Below are positions 29,950-38,420 of a stretch of 64,000 nucleotides of DNA, one piece after another. A program made the position numbers and the translations under genes. The DNA is from Ahrensia sp. (lineage in GTDB: Bacteria; Pseudomonadota; Alphaproteobacteria; Rhizobiales; Rhizobiaceae): NCBI GenBank assembly GCA_002698425.1, contig NZXU01000106.1:5447-69446 (forward strand), written 5' to 3'. The notes below the pieces were generated by a model. That model was not told the DNA's origin. It did no database searches and was given only the letters and a program-made list of their open reading frames with translations. Every line of letters starts with the position of its first letter. Position 1 is the stretch's first letter.

Positions 29950-30764
29950 CCACTCTCGTTGATATCAACGCCGACCTGGGGGAATCCTTCGGGATCTGGA
30001 AACTCGGCAACGACGAAGAGTTCATGCCCTTTGTCAGCTCAGTCAACATCGCCTGCGGCTGGCATGCCGGCGACCCCCACATCATGCGACGCAGCGTCGA
30101 ACTGGCCCTGGAGAATGGCTGCGGTATCGGCTCGCACGTCGGATTCCCCGACAAGATCGGCTTTGGCCGGCGCCACCTCAAGATCACCCCGGCAGAACTT
30201 CGCGATTACATCCTGTACCAGACCGGCGCACTGCAGGCCTTCGTCACCTCCATGGGCGGGCGTCTCCAGCACATCAAGCCGCACGGTGCGTGCTACTACT
30301 TGACTGCCTACAGCGCTGAGCATGGCGCGGCCGTGGCCAAAGCTCTGCTGGAGCTCGATGACAACCTCATCATGATCTCCAGCGGTCCGGGCGGTGCAGC
30401 CGCGCGGGAGGTCGGTGCGACCGTGGCCTGGGAAGGCTACGTCGACCTGGAGTACGACGCCAACGGTGACCTGTTGCTGGAACGCTCAGTGCTTCCCCGC
30501 GATGCGAAGTCAGTCGCCGACCGCACCCTGAAGCTCGTGCAGGACAAAGTCATGCCCACGGTCGACGGCGGAGAGTTCAAGCTGGACGTGGACACCATCT
30601 GCCTGCACGGTGACTCCCCGACCGCTGTCGAGGTCGCTCGTGCTGTGCGGGATCGGCTCGCAGAGGGAGGCGTCGAGGTTGCGCCGCTGTCGAAGCACAA
30701 CCTCACGACTGACAACACACTGGTCGTCGGCTCCGGGTCGGCGCTGTCCGGGTCGGCGCTCTAG
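29946..30764 (+). CDS. pxpA: PxpA / LamB-YcsF family hydrolase subunit
   Basis: Third subunit of the PxpABC 5-oxoprolinase group; named LamB after the lactam-utilisation gene of Aspergillus nidulans. The 272 residues have the family signatures DINADLGESFGIWKLGND at the N-terminus, NIACGWHAGDP, HVGFPDKIGFGRR and HIKPHGACYY. It is split from pxpB and pxpC by the divergent promoter and joined instead to the ABC importer. I infer it performs ring opening of a lactam after ATP- or carboxylation-dependent activation by the other subunits. Confidence 0.92.
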   Translation: MTTLVDINADLGESFGIWKLGNDEEFMPFVSSVNIACGWHAGDPHIMRRSVELALENGCGIGSHVGFPDKIGFGRRHLKITPAELRDYILYQTGALQAFVTSMGGRLQHIKPHGACYYLTAYSAEHGAAVAKALLELDDNLIMISSGPGGAAAREVGATVAWEGYVDLEYDANGDLLLERSVLPRDAKSVADRTLKLVQDKVMPTVDGGEFKLDVDTICLHGDSPTAVEVARAVRDRLAEGGVEVAPLSKHNLTTDNTLVVGSGSALSGSAL

Positions 30765-30795
30765 TTCACTCCAAGACTCCGAGACGGGAGCCGTC

Positions 30796-31638
30796 ATGGA
30801 TCTCAGCCAGCAGCCGCACCAGCGGATGCACCAATTGTCACGCGGTTGGCAACGACAATGGTTCAATGGACCCATGACGGCCTCGGAGTCTTACCTGAAC
30901 CCGGAGGGTTCGGCACCACGGTCTGAGTTCGCGGCGATCTCACAGCCGCGGGCCCACGACTTCGTGGTGGAACAGATCCGACGCCAGATTGGCTTGGGCA
31001 TCATCGCCCCAGGCACCGCGCTTCCGCCTGAACGAGAACTCATGAGAATGTTCGGCGTTGGTAGGGCCACGGTGCAATTGGCTATTGGACAACTTGAAGC
31101 TGAACACATCGTCGAGACGCGACGGGGACGCACCGGCGGAAGCTTCGTCAAGGCCCCGAATTCCGATGCGCACGCGCTGGACTATCGCGTTGTTGAGCTT
31201 CGCCGTCAGGCGGGTAGCGTCCTCGAAGCAGTGGAGTATCGCGAAGTACTAGAACCCGCGGCCACAGCCGTGGCTGCGGAGAAAGCCAAGCGCAAGCAGG
31301 TCAAGTCGATGGTGGAGCTTGTTCAACGGACTGCGGAGGCCGACAACGACGCCGAATTCATGCGCTGGGATACGGCCTTCCACCTGGCGATCGCCGAGGC
31401 GACCGGTAATCGGTTCATGTTTGAAGCACTGGAAAGAATTCGTCTCGAGCTCAATCCGGCGTTGCGACTGCTGCCCGATACCCGCGTGTGGCATGAACTG
31501 TCCAACGAGGAGCATCGACAGATTGTGGCCGCGATCGAGGCCAAAGATGCCGACGGCGCGAGGCAGTTGATGGCAACACACACGTCCCACGCCAATCAGA
31601 GCATCAGGACGCTGATAAAAAACCTAGCTCGGCGTTAA
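30796..31638 (+). CDS. GntR-family transcription regulator with FCD domain
   Basis: 280 residues from the ATG at 30796, which has a good GGGAG ribosome binding site; an alternative ATG at 30874 would give 254 residues. The winged helix lies at about residues 55-120 (FVVEQIRRQIGLGIIAPG, LPPERELMRMFGVGRATVQ), followed by an all-helical FCD ligand domain with the metal-type D-x-x-x-H motif in WDTAFHLAIAEATGN. It closes the transporter-pxpA unit and is the obvious local regulator, with an amino acid or organic acid as likely effector. ATTGTC and GACAAT half-sites (30834-30839 and 30854-30859) lie just before the second possible start. Confidence 0.9.
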   Translation: MDLSQQPHQRMHQLSRGWQRQWFNGPMTASESYLNPEGSAPRSEFAAISQPRAHDFVVEQIRRQIGLGIIAPGTALPPERELMRMFGVGRATVQLAIGQLEAEHIVETRRGRTGGSFVKAPNSDAHALDYRVVELRRQAGSVLEAVEYREVLEPAATAVAAEKAKRKQVKSMVELVQRTAEADNDAEFMRWDTAFHLAIAEATGNRFMFEALERIRLELNPALRLLPDTRVWHELSNEEHRQIVAAIEAKDADGARQLMATHTSHANQSIRTLIKNLARR

Positions 31639-31962
31639 CGAAGGATTGCCCCTCCGCCGCCGATGAGCACGGCCCGAGCCGGCGGATGAATGCCAACTCA
31701 TGAGCTGTTGTGGGCGCGAAAGATCCGTCCGGTATCCGCGCCACGTAGGCCACGAGCCGGTCGGTATGCCCGCTGGCACAGCGCTCCGGAGTCCGCTTCG
31801 GCAGTCGTCTCTTATCTGACCAAGTTTCATCATCGTTGCCCTTGAGAGGGGGCGCCGCCCGTCGACACGAGACGTGACTCAAGTCGAGGTCCTTCGCGCT
31901 GTCGACGGTGAGGTAACACCGACCGCTTGCGGTGGGCGACTCACCAAAAGGATTGTTTCACA
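31639..31962. other. Intergenic region between gntR and the PuuD-like gene
   Basis: A leftward open frame (31604-31882) has no family resemblance and overlaps the gntR end. I see no gene. A promoter for the PuuD-like gene may lie here, but none is clear. Confidence 0.4.
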
Positions 31963-32748
31963 GTGATTCTCACCAATGCCACCCCACCAGTGTTGGGGCT
32001 GTCCACCTATCTCCAGCAGGCCGCGAGTGGAGTGTGGAACGTGCCGGCGAGCTTCTTGCCCGCCTTCTACATCAATGCCGTGACGATGGCAGGTGCAATC
32101 GCGACCCTGCTTCCACCGCAACCCGTGAGCGAAGTGATCGTCGATCGCGTTCTTGAGGGACTCGACGGGTTGATCATCACCGGCGGCCGCGATGTCGAGC
32201 CCGCCAACTATGGCCAAACGCCACATCCGACCACCGACGCGCCTGCCCGCGACCGAGACGCCTGGGAACTGGCTCTGGTGGCTGCGGCGCTCACACGAGG
32301 CCTACCCCTGCTCGGAATCTGTCGCGGTGCACAGATCTTGAACACAGCGCTCGGCGGGACTTTGCACCAACATCTGCCAGACCTGCTCCATCACACGCGC
32401 CACCAAGCCGGGAACGCGACGTTCACAACGACGTCGATCACCACCACGGCCAGGACCAAGGTGTCCGGAATGATCGGACCTTCTTCTGAGGCTCAGTGCT
32501 ACCACCACCAAGCAATTGCAACCGTAGGTAAGGGTTTAGTCGTCAGTGCCCGCGACAGTGAAGGCGTCATAGAGGCGGTAGAAGCTGATCCCCGCCTTTA
32601 TCCCCATCATTGGGTGGTGGCGGTGCAATGGCATCCCGAGGAGCGCCTCGACGACCTGCGCCTCTTCGCCGGCCTGACGGAGGCGGCGCGCTCTTACCGC
32701 GGTGCCCGGGTTGTGCAGGCACAGCCTCCCGGTTCGGCGTCGTCGTAG
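31963..32748 (+). CDS. PuuD-like gamma-glutamyl amidase (class I glutamine amidotransferase fold)
   Basis: Hydrolyses gamma-glutamyl amides such as gamma-glutamyl-GABA. From the GTG at 31963 (AAGGA ten bases before) the product has 261 residues; an upstream in-frame ATG at 31927 lacks a better site. Motifs: GLIITGGRDVEP, the nucleophile cysteine in LLGICRGAQILN, and the catalytic histidine-glutamate in AVQWHPEE. The same protein type neighbours aldC and glnA4 in M. tuberculosis; here it lies 13 kb away but in the same island. It would release the free acid (for example GABA or glycine) and glutamate at the end of a gamma-glutamylation pathway. Confidence 0.87.
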   Translation: MILTNATPPVLGLSTYLQQAASGVWNVPASFLPAFYINAVTMAGAIATLLPPQPVSEVIVDRVLEGLDGLIITGGRDVEPANYGQTPHPTTDAPARDRDAWELALVAAALTRGLPLLGICRGAQILNTALGGTLHQHLPDLLHHTRHQAGNATFTTTSITTTARTKVSGMIGPSSEAQCYHHQAIATVGKGLVVSARDSEGVIEAVEADPRLYPHHWVVAVQWHPEERLDDLRLFAGLTEAARSYRGARVVQAQPPGSASS

Positions 32749-32755
32749 CACAGCA

Positions 32756-32793
32756 GAGCGCGGTTGGTGATGATGGATTCACCAACCGCGCTC
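32756..32793 (+). terminator. Hairpin terminator after the PuuD-like gene
   Basis: Perfect 15-bp arms, GAGCGCGGTTGGTGA (32756-32770) and TCACCAACCGCGCTC (32779-32793), with an 8-base loop, 8 bases after the stop codon. No T-run follows, as is common in actinobacteria. It would also separate this unit from the converging ndh remnant. Confidence 0.75.
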
Positions 32794-32819
32794 ATTCGTC
32801 GCTCACGAGGAGGCAGGGG

Positions 32820-33792
32820 TCAGCTGGCTTGCGAGATGCCGGCACTGCCGGGAGGTTCCCCGATCCCCAGCAGCTGGTGGAGGTGGGCAGCGGTGTTTCT
32901 CGCGCTCGACTGCTGCTGTGTCGTGGTTAGCTGACCGAGGTAATGGGCGGTGAACGTCCATACCCACGAGACCAGCGTGGCGACGCGGCTGCGAAATCCG
33001 ACGATATAGGCGACATGAACGGCAAGCCACATCGCCCACGCCACAGCGCCGGTCAGTTCGAGACGACCGATGTCGGCGACCGCGCCGAAGCATGCGACGG
33101 TTGCCATCGAGCCCTTGTCACGGTATTCGAATGGGCGGGCCGGCGGTGGCTGGATGCCGGCTTTCGCGGCGGTCACCAACACCGAGACACGTCGCGCCGC
33201 GTATCGGGCGCTCTGGATTGCGACCTGGGCGTCCCCGGGAAGCCCCCGCCAGGGTCATCATGTCGCCGACGACGACGTTGTCATGACCCGGGGGAGAGTC
33301 AAGGTCAAGTCCATGGACTTGACCTTGCTTACCTCGGCTTCGGCGAAGGCGTTCAAGACCCGGCCCCGCAGCTCCAACGCATCATCGATTGCTTTCAAAC
33401 CGGGGGCGTGTTCGGCGAAGTGGTCATTGCCAAAGTAAGTCTGCTGCGCTGCTGCTGCGACGACGAGGCTGTCGAGGCTCGTGACAGTTACGCGTTCACC
33501 CAGTTGAACCGTGACGGTGCGATAGGCAAAATCGATCTGAGTGACTTCACCGAGTTGGACGGAGGCGTTCGCTTGCTTCTTCAAGACCATCCGCGTGGGA
33601 GGTAGCGATTTCGCCTTCGCAAGGATGCCGGTGGCGACCTGGTACACCAGCGGCTGAACAGATGATGACTGGACTGGCCAATCACGGTCACCTCGGCATC
33701 GACGCGGCGAAGTGCTTTGGCCGCGAACAGTCCACCAAACCGGTTCCGATGATGACCACACGATGACGTGGGCGTGAAAGCGGCTCTCCCAT
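32820..33792 (-). pseudogene. ndh: ndh pseudogene (type II NADH dehydrogenase), frameshifted and internally deleted
   Basis: The minus strand encodes recognisable pieces of NDH-2 in order but in different frames. From an ATG at 33792: HRVVIIGTG, then after a one-base deletion FGGLFAAKALRRVDAEVTVIG, then after a second one-base deletion PLVYQVATGILAKAK and YFGNDHFAEHAPGLKAIDDA. After AFAEAEVS roughly 130 residues of the normal protein are missing and the match resumes at PGHDNVVVGDMM, shifts frame again, and continues through DKGSMATVACFGAVADIG and WLAVHVAYIVGFRSRVA to a stop at 32820. The gene cannot make a working enzyme. Confidence 0.85.
33300..33327. repeat. Perfect 28-bp palindrome inside the ndh remnant
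   Basis: The 14-base arm CAAGGTCAAGTCCA is followed directly by its reverse complement TGGACTTGACCTTG. It sits exactly where the ndh pseudogene loses about 130 codons, so it may mark or have caused the deletion, or be a later regulatory site. Confidence 0.9.
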
Positions 33793-33820
33793 GGCCACTT
33801 TCGGCTGTAGGAAAACGGGA

Positions 33821-33855
33821 ATCGCCCGCGTCCGAGCAGTGCGAACACGGGCGAT
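33821..33855 (-). terminator. Probable terminator downstream of ald
   Basis: Arms ATCGCCCG (33821-33828) and CGGGCGAT (33848-33855) enclose a 19-base loop, 29 bases beyond the ald stop codon. Confidence 0.5.
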
Positions 33856-33884
33856 CTCTTACCGTCGTCCAAAGTGGTCGATGG

Positions 33885-34985
33885 TCAGACCGAGGTGACC
33901 TCGTACTGGTGTGCCGCAGCCACTTCGGGGGAGAGCAGCTTGCCTTCGTGGGTACTGAGTCCGTTGGCCAAACCTGTATCTGCATCGGTTGCCTGACGCC
34001 AGCCCTTTTCGGCCAAGGCAATCACGTACGGCATAGTTGCATTGGTCAGTGCGTACGTCGAGGTTCGCGGCACTGCACCGGGCATGTTGGCTACGCAGTA
34101 CACGACGGAATTGTGGACCTGGAAAGTGGGGTCAGCGTGGGTGGTGGGTCGTGAATCTTCGAAACACCCGCCTTGATCGATCGCGATGTCGACGAGAACC
34201 GATCCGGGGATCATCGTGGAGACAAGTTCGTTCGAAATGAGTTTGGGTGCCTTCGCCCCCGGCACCAGAACCGCCCCAATCACGAGATCAGCTTCACTGA
34301 CAGCGAGTTCCAGCTCGAGCGCGTTGGACGCGATAGTCTTAACCTGCCCGTGAAAGCGGGCGTCGATCTCTCGTAGCCGTGCCGCGGACAGGTCGAGAAC
34401 GGTCACATCTGCCTGCATTCCAAGGGCGATTGCCACCGCATTACTGCCCGAGACACCTGCCCCGATGACAACAACCCTAGCGGGTCGTACACCGGGCACG
34501 CCGCCCATCAACACCCCTCGGCCGCCGCTCGGTTTCATCAGGTGATAGGCGCCGACCTGCGGTGCAAGCCGCCCCGCAACCTCGCTCATCGGCGCCAATA
34601 GCGGCAGCGAGCCGTCGCGTCTAGTCACGGTCTCATAGGCGATCGACGTGGTTCCCGAGGCGAGCAATGCGTCGGTGCATTCCACGGACGCCGCCAGATG
34701 CAGATACGTGAACAACACCTGGCCCTCACGCAGGCGCGAGTACTCCTCCACGATGGGCTCTTTCACCTTGAGGAGTAGATCGGCGCTCGCCCACACTTCG
34801 TCTGCGGAGTCGAGGATCTGAGCTCCAGCCGTTTTGAAGTCCGCGTCTGTGAACGAGGAACCCACACCGGCCCCGGATTCGATCACTACATCATGGCCAC
34901 GACCGACAAGCTCATGAACACCGGCGGGCGTGATCGCCACCCGATACTCATGATTCTTGATTTCGCGGGGGATGCCGACTTTCAT
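33885..34985 (-). CDS. ald: Alanine dehydrogenase
   Basis: NAD-dependent interconversion of L-alanine with pyruvate and ammonia. From the ATG at 34985 the protein has 366 residues, close to the usual 371, beginning MKVGIPREIKNHEYRVA. The substrate lysine and histidine (LLKVKEP, FTYLHLA), the NAD fold VVVIGAGVSGSNA and DIAIDQGGC are present. The frame is open 115 codons further upstream, but that part is not protein-like. It could assimilate ammonia or recycle pyruvate produced by SdaA. Neighbouring palindromes suggest regulation by an Lrp/AldR-type protein. Confidence 0.95.
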   Translation of the reverse strand: MKVGIPREIKNHEYRVAITPAGVHELVGRGHDVVIESGAGVGSSFTDADFKTAGAQILDSADEVWASADLLLKVKEPIVEEYSRLREGQVLFTYLHLAASVECTDALLASGTTSIAYETVTRRDGSLPLLAPMSEVAGRLAPQVGAYHLMKPSGGRGVLMGGVPGVRPARVVVIGAGVSGSNAVAIALGMQADVTVLDLSAARLREIDARFHGQVKTIASNALELELAVSEADLVIGAVLVPGAKAPKLISNELVSTMIPGSVLVDIAIDQGGCFEDSRPTTHADPTFQVHNSVVYCVANMPGAVPRTSTYALTNATMPYVIALAEKGWRQATDADTGLANGLSTHEGKLLSPEVAAAHQYEVTSV

Positions 34986-35453
34986 GCTGTCACTCCAAGA
35001 CCTGAGTGGCCCAGCGATTCGCGCGGGCCGGGAGAATGAACGCCGAATGCGTTCGCGTACGTGTCCATCGTGAGGGAACGCCCCCGGTTTATCAACTGCC
35101 CGTTGAATATTCAACGTGCTGCAGTGTATGCCGCTGAAGCGGCGCGTTAGAGGGCTGCGAGTCGGCTTATTCCGAAGATTCTTCAGGGGTAACGAAAGTT
35201 GTTGTGCACCGGTCGACATCGCTATGTAGCCCCGCATCGGTTGAACAACGTTGTCCGACAGATCATGAAGAAGCGGCCCCTGCGTAACCCGGAGCACGCC
35301 GCGTCGCCTCCTCCCTAAACCAAATAGCATGCCCGCGTGACTATCATGATCAGGCGAGCGGTGAGCGCGCTAGGGACTCGGAATGCCAGTCACGACCGCA
35401 AGACCGCAATGACCCCCGCGCACCAATTCATCTCAGCAACTGGAAGGACGACC
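34986..35453. promoter_or_regulatory. Divergent promoter region between ald and the tautomerase
   Basis: No gene is evident. It holds a perfect 16-bp palindrome CGTTGAATATTCAACG (35101-35116), an inverted repeat GAAGATTCTTC (35174-35184) and a related GTTGAACAAC at about 35,239. Multiple such sites upstream of ald fit an Lrp-family activator of the AldR type, which is known to control ald in mycobacteria. Confidence 0.55.
35101..35116. promoter_or_regulatory. Perfect palindrome, candidate operator of ald
   Basis: CGTTGAATATTCAACG is its own reverse complement, about 115 bases upstream of the ald start. AT-rich in an otherwise GC-rich context. Confidence 0.55.
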
Positions 35454-35642
35454 ATGCCCATCATTGAAGTCAAGGCTCTCGCACACCGTTTCAACGATAC
35501 CCAGAAGAATGAGCAGGTGATCTCCGCGCTGACTCAAGTGTTGGTGGATGCTTACGGGGAGTCGGTGCGTGACCAGACCTGGATTCTGCTGACCGGAGTG
35601 GACGCCGACAAGTGGGGATTCGGCGGCGTACTAAGGCCGTAA
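35454..35642 (+). CDS. 4-oxalocrotonate tautomerase-family protein
   Basis: 62 residues starting MPIIEVKALAHRF, so that after removal of the initiator methionine proline is the N-terminal catalytic base, as the family requires. The C-terminal WGFGGV resembles small tautomerases of this superfamily. GGAAGGA lies at good spacing before the ATG at 35454; the longer open frame upstream would bury the proline and is rejected. Its substrate is unknown. Confidence 0.8.
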   Translation: MPIIEVKALAHRFNDTQKNEQVISALTQVLVDAYGESVRDQTWILLTGVDADKWGFGGVLRP

Positions 35643-35982
35643 GCACGTTAGAGACGGGGTAAACCGCCATCTCGCAGCGATTCCGCGGAGGTGTCACGTG
35701 GTCCTTGGAGCGGGCTCGGCGGGTTGTGGCGAGATCGGTGGTGGTGCTGAACCTCTATAACGCCACCACCGACTCAACACGGTATACGTGAAACAAGTTG
35801 ACAGATAATACTATTTGAGTATCGAGACTGTCGGTCGACGTTAGAGACCTCCCCGCAGAAAAAACTCTGAAGACTCGATATAATGGTACTGATACAGTAT
35901 CATTAGCCACTTTGCATCGAAGCGGTGGGGAATGCGAATGCCGAGACATGGGGGTATGTCCCAGACCGTAGTGAGGGAGTCC
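35643..35982. promoter_or_regulatory. AT-rich promoter and operator region of the type III glutamine synthetase
   Basis: Contains a TTGACA at 35798-35803, an inverted repeat ATACT/AGTAT (35808-35822), a consensus TATAAT (35879-35884) and, just after it, overlapping dyads TACTG-ATA-CAGTA and TGATAC-A-GTATCA (about 35,886-35,902). The arrangement looks like a regulated promoter with an operator just downstream of the -10. The strong AT content contrasts with the very GC-rich coding sequence that follows. Confidence 0.55.
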
Positions 35983-38157
35983 ATGAGCGGAAACACCGTC
36001 CGTCTGCAGGCGATCAACAGCGTGGAGGCCTACCAACCTCCGGCCATCAGCTTCGACCCCACCGAGGCGCCAGGAGAGATCTTCGGCTCCAACGTGTTCA
36101 CCAAGGCCGAGATGCAGCTCCGCCTGCCGAAATCGGTGTTCAAGTCCGTGGTCGCCACCATCGAGAAGGGTGCGACGCTGGATCCCGCCGTCGCCGACTC
36201 GGTGGCCTCCGCCATGAAGGACTGTGCGTTGAGCAAGGGCGCCACCCACTACGCGCACGTCTTCTACCCGATGACCGGATTGACCGCCGAGAAGCACGAC
36301 AGCTTCCTCGAGCCGGTCTCCGACGGCCAGACGCTGGCCGAGTTCGCGGGCAAGACCCTGATCCAGGGTGAGCCCGACGCCTCCAGCCTCCCGTCTGGCG
36401 GCCTGCGCAGCACCTTCGAAGCGCGCGGTTACACCGGCTGGGACGTCACCAGCCCGGCGTACATCCTGGAAAACCCCAACGGCAACACCCTGTGTATCCC
36501 GACGGTCTTCGTCTCGATGACCGGCGAGGCGCTGGACTACAAGACCCCGCTGCTGCGCAGCCAGCAGGCGATGGGTGCTCAGGCCGAGCGCATCCTGAAG
36601 GTGTTCGGCCACAGCGGTTTCGACAACATCGTGTCGTTCTGCGGTCCCGAGCAGGAGTACTTCCTGGTGGACCGGCACTTCTTCCTGGCGCGTCCCGATC
36701 TGGTGAACGCGGGCCGCACCCTGTTCGGCGCCAAGCCGCCCAAGGGCCAGGAATTCGACGACCACTACTTCGGCTCCGTGCCCGACCGGGTGCTGGCGTT
36801 CATGATGGACACCGAGCGTGAGCTGTTCAAGCTCGGCATCCCCGCCAAGACCCGCCACAACGAGGTCGCCCCCGGCCAGTTCGAGATCGCGCCGATGTTC
36901 GAGCGGGCCAACATCGCCGCCGATCACCAGCAGCTGCTGATGACGACGTTCCGCAACATCGCCAAGAAGCACGGCATGGAGTGCCTGTTCCACGAGAAGC
37001 CGTTCGCCGGTGTCAACGGGTCGGGCAAGCACGTCAACTTCTCGATGGGCAACGCCCAGTTCGGCAGCCTCCTCGTGCCCGGTGACACCCCGCACGAGAA
37101 CGCCCAGTTCCTGGTGTTCTGTGCCGCGGTCATCCGCGCGGTGCACAAGTACGCGGGCCTGCTGCGGGTGTCGGTGGCCTCGGCCACCAACGATCACCGC
37201 CTGGGCGCCAACGAGGCCCCACCCGCCATCATCTCGATCTTCCTGGGCGCGCAGCTGGCCGACGTGTTCGAGCAGATCGCCAAGGGCGCGGCCACCTCGT
37301 CGAAGGGCAAGGGGTCGATGATCATCGGCGTCGACACGCTGCCCGTGCTGCCCACCGACCCGGGCGACCGCAACCGCACCAGTCCGTTCGCGTTCACCGG
37401 CAACCGGTTCGAGTTCCGCGCACCGGGTTCGGGCCAGACCATCAACGTCCCCATGATCATCCTGAACACGATCATGGCCGACTCGCTGGACTACATGGCC
37501 ACCACGCTGGAGGCCGCCGTGGCCGAGGGCACCGACTTCGACTCTGCCGTGCAGACCCTGCTCACCGAGATCATCACCGAGCACGGCGCGGTGGTGTTCA
37601 ACGGCGACGGCTACTCGGACAACTGGCAGATCGAGGCGGCCGAGCGTGGCCTGCCGAACCTCAAGACCACCCTGGACGCCATCCCGGAGCTCATCACGCC
37701 GGAAGCCATCGCGGTGTTCGAGAAGTACGGTGTGTTCAACGAGCGCGAGCTGCACAGCCGCTACGAGGTGCGCCTCGAGCAGTACGCCCTGACCATCGCC
37801 GTCGAGGCCAAGCTGGCCCTGGAGATCGGCACCACCGTGATCCTGCCGGCGGCGGTGCGCTACCAGACGGAGCTGGCTTCCAACGTGGCGACGCTCAAGG
37901 CGGCTGGTATGGAACCCAGTCTGACTCTGCTGGAGGAGGTTTCGGCTCCCATCGCAGATCTCACGACGGCGTTGGGCACGCTGAAGACGGCGCTGGGCGA
38001 GCACATCGAGGGCTCTCTGGAAGAGGCCACGCATGCCCGTGAAGCACTGCTGCCCGCCATGGCCGCCGTGCGTGAGGCCGCGGACGCCCTGGAATCCGTT
38101 GTGGCCGACGACCTGTGGCCGCTGCCCACCTACCAGGAAATGCTCTACATCCTGTAA
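35983..38157 (+). CDS. glnN: Type III glutamine synthetase (GSIII)
   Basis: ATP-dependent formation of glutamine from glutamate and ammonia by the large dodecameric GSIII class. 724 residues from the ATG at 35983, which has GAGGGAGT before it. GSIII hallmarks: [14 protein letters not shown] near the N-terminus, [12 protein letters not shown] (metal and glutamate site), the long [15 protein letters not shown] nucleotide/substrate segment, [16 protein letters not shown] and the C-terminal helical part. GSIII is unusual as an extra enzyme in mycobacteria, which rely on GSI. The codon use is more strongly GC-biased than neighbouring genes. It would capture ammonia released by the glycine and lactam pathways. 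Confidence 0.95.
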   Translation: MSGNTVRLQAINSVEAYQPPAISFDPTEAPGEIFGSNVFTKAEMQLRLPKSVFKSVVATIEKGATLDPAVADSVASAMKDCALSKGATHYAHVFYPMTGLTAEKHDSFLEPVSDGQTLAEFAGKTLIQGEPDASSLPSGGLRSTFEARGYTGWDVTSPAYILENPNGNTLCIPTVFVSMTGEALDYKTPLLRSQQAMGAQAERILKVFGHSGFDNIVSFCGPEQEYFLVDRHFFLARPDLVNAGRTLFGAKPPKGQEFDDHYFGSVPDRVLAFMMDTERELFKLGIPAKTRHNEVAPGQFEIAPMFERANIAADHQQLLMTTFRNIAKKHGMECLFHEKPFAGVNGSGKHVNFSMGNAQFGSLLVPGDTPHENAQFLVFCAAVIRAVHKYAGLLRVSVASATNDHRLGANEAPPAIISIFLGAQLADVFEQIAKGAATSSKGKGSMIIGVDTLPVLPTDPGDRNRTSPFAFTGNRFEFRAPGSGQTINVPMIILNTIMADSLDYMATTLEAAVAEGTDFDSAVQTLLTEIITEHGAVVFNGDGYSDNWQIEAAERGLPNLKTTLDAIPELITPEAIAVFEKYGVFNERELHSRYEVRLEQYALTIAVEAKLALEIGTTVILPAAVRYQTELASNVATLKAAGMEPSLTLLEEVSAPIADLTTALGTLKTALGEHIEGSLEEATHAREALLPAMAAVREAADALESVVADDLWPLPTYQEMLYIL

Positions 38158-38176
38158 ATGGCGTCAAGAATGGCGG

Positions 38177-38191
38177 CGCTGCAACGCAGCG
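38177..38191 (+). terminator. Short hairpin after GSIII
   Basis: CGCTGC-AAC-GCAGCG, 19 bases after the stop codon. Short stem and no T-run, so only a possible terminator. Confidence 0.4.
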
Positions 38192-38420
38192 GTAGAAAGG
38201 AGCGTTTAATGACGTTGTGCAACTCGCGTTCTGGGGTTGACAGTTGCCACAGTCAACGTTGTGCGAACCACCGAGGCCTGGCAGATCCTGGAGAACAAAC
38301 AACGGGGCGTGCTTGGAGCCCTTCTAGCGCGACTTCTTGGCGGCATTGTGCCCTGACTGAGGAAGCGTACGCACCCGAGCTCGCAACGGTGGTTCATGAT
38401 TGAGGGGTTGAAAAGCGAAG
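38192..38420. other. Region without a gene
   Basis: A short rightward frame (about 38,239-38,358) encodes TTEAWQILENKQRGVLGALL and then stops; it could be the tail of a decayed gene, but I cannot name it. ACGTTGTGC occurs twice, about 45 bases apart. Confidence 0.35.

Noticed and set aside
31604..31882. Leftward 92-codon frame after gntR
   Set aside because: No ribosome binding site, no family resemblance, and it overlaps the gntR 3' end.
35337..35453. Upstream extension of the tautomerase
   Set aside because: It would place 39 residues before the catalytic N-terminal proline and has no better ribosome binding site than the ATG at 35454.
35755..38034. Long leftward open frame opposite GSIII
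   Set aside because: Mirror of the highly GC-biased GSIII gene, with no family signature and no ribosome binding site.
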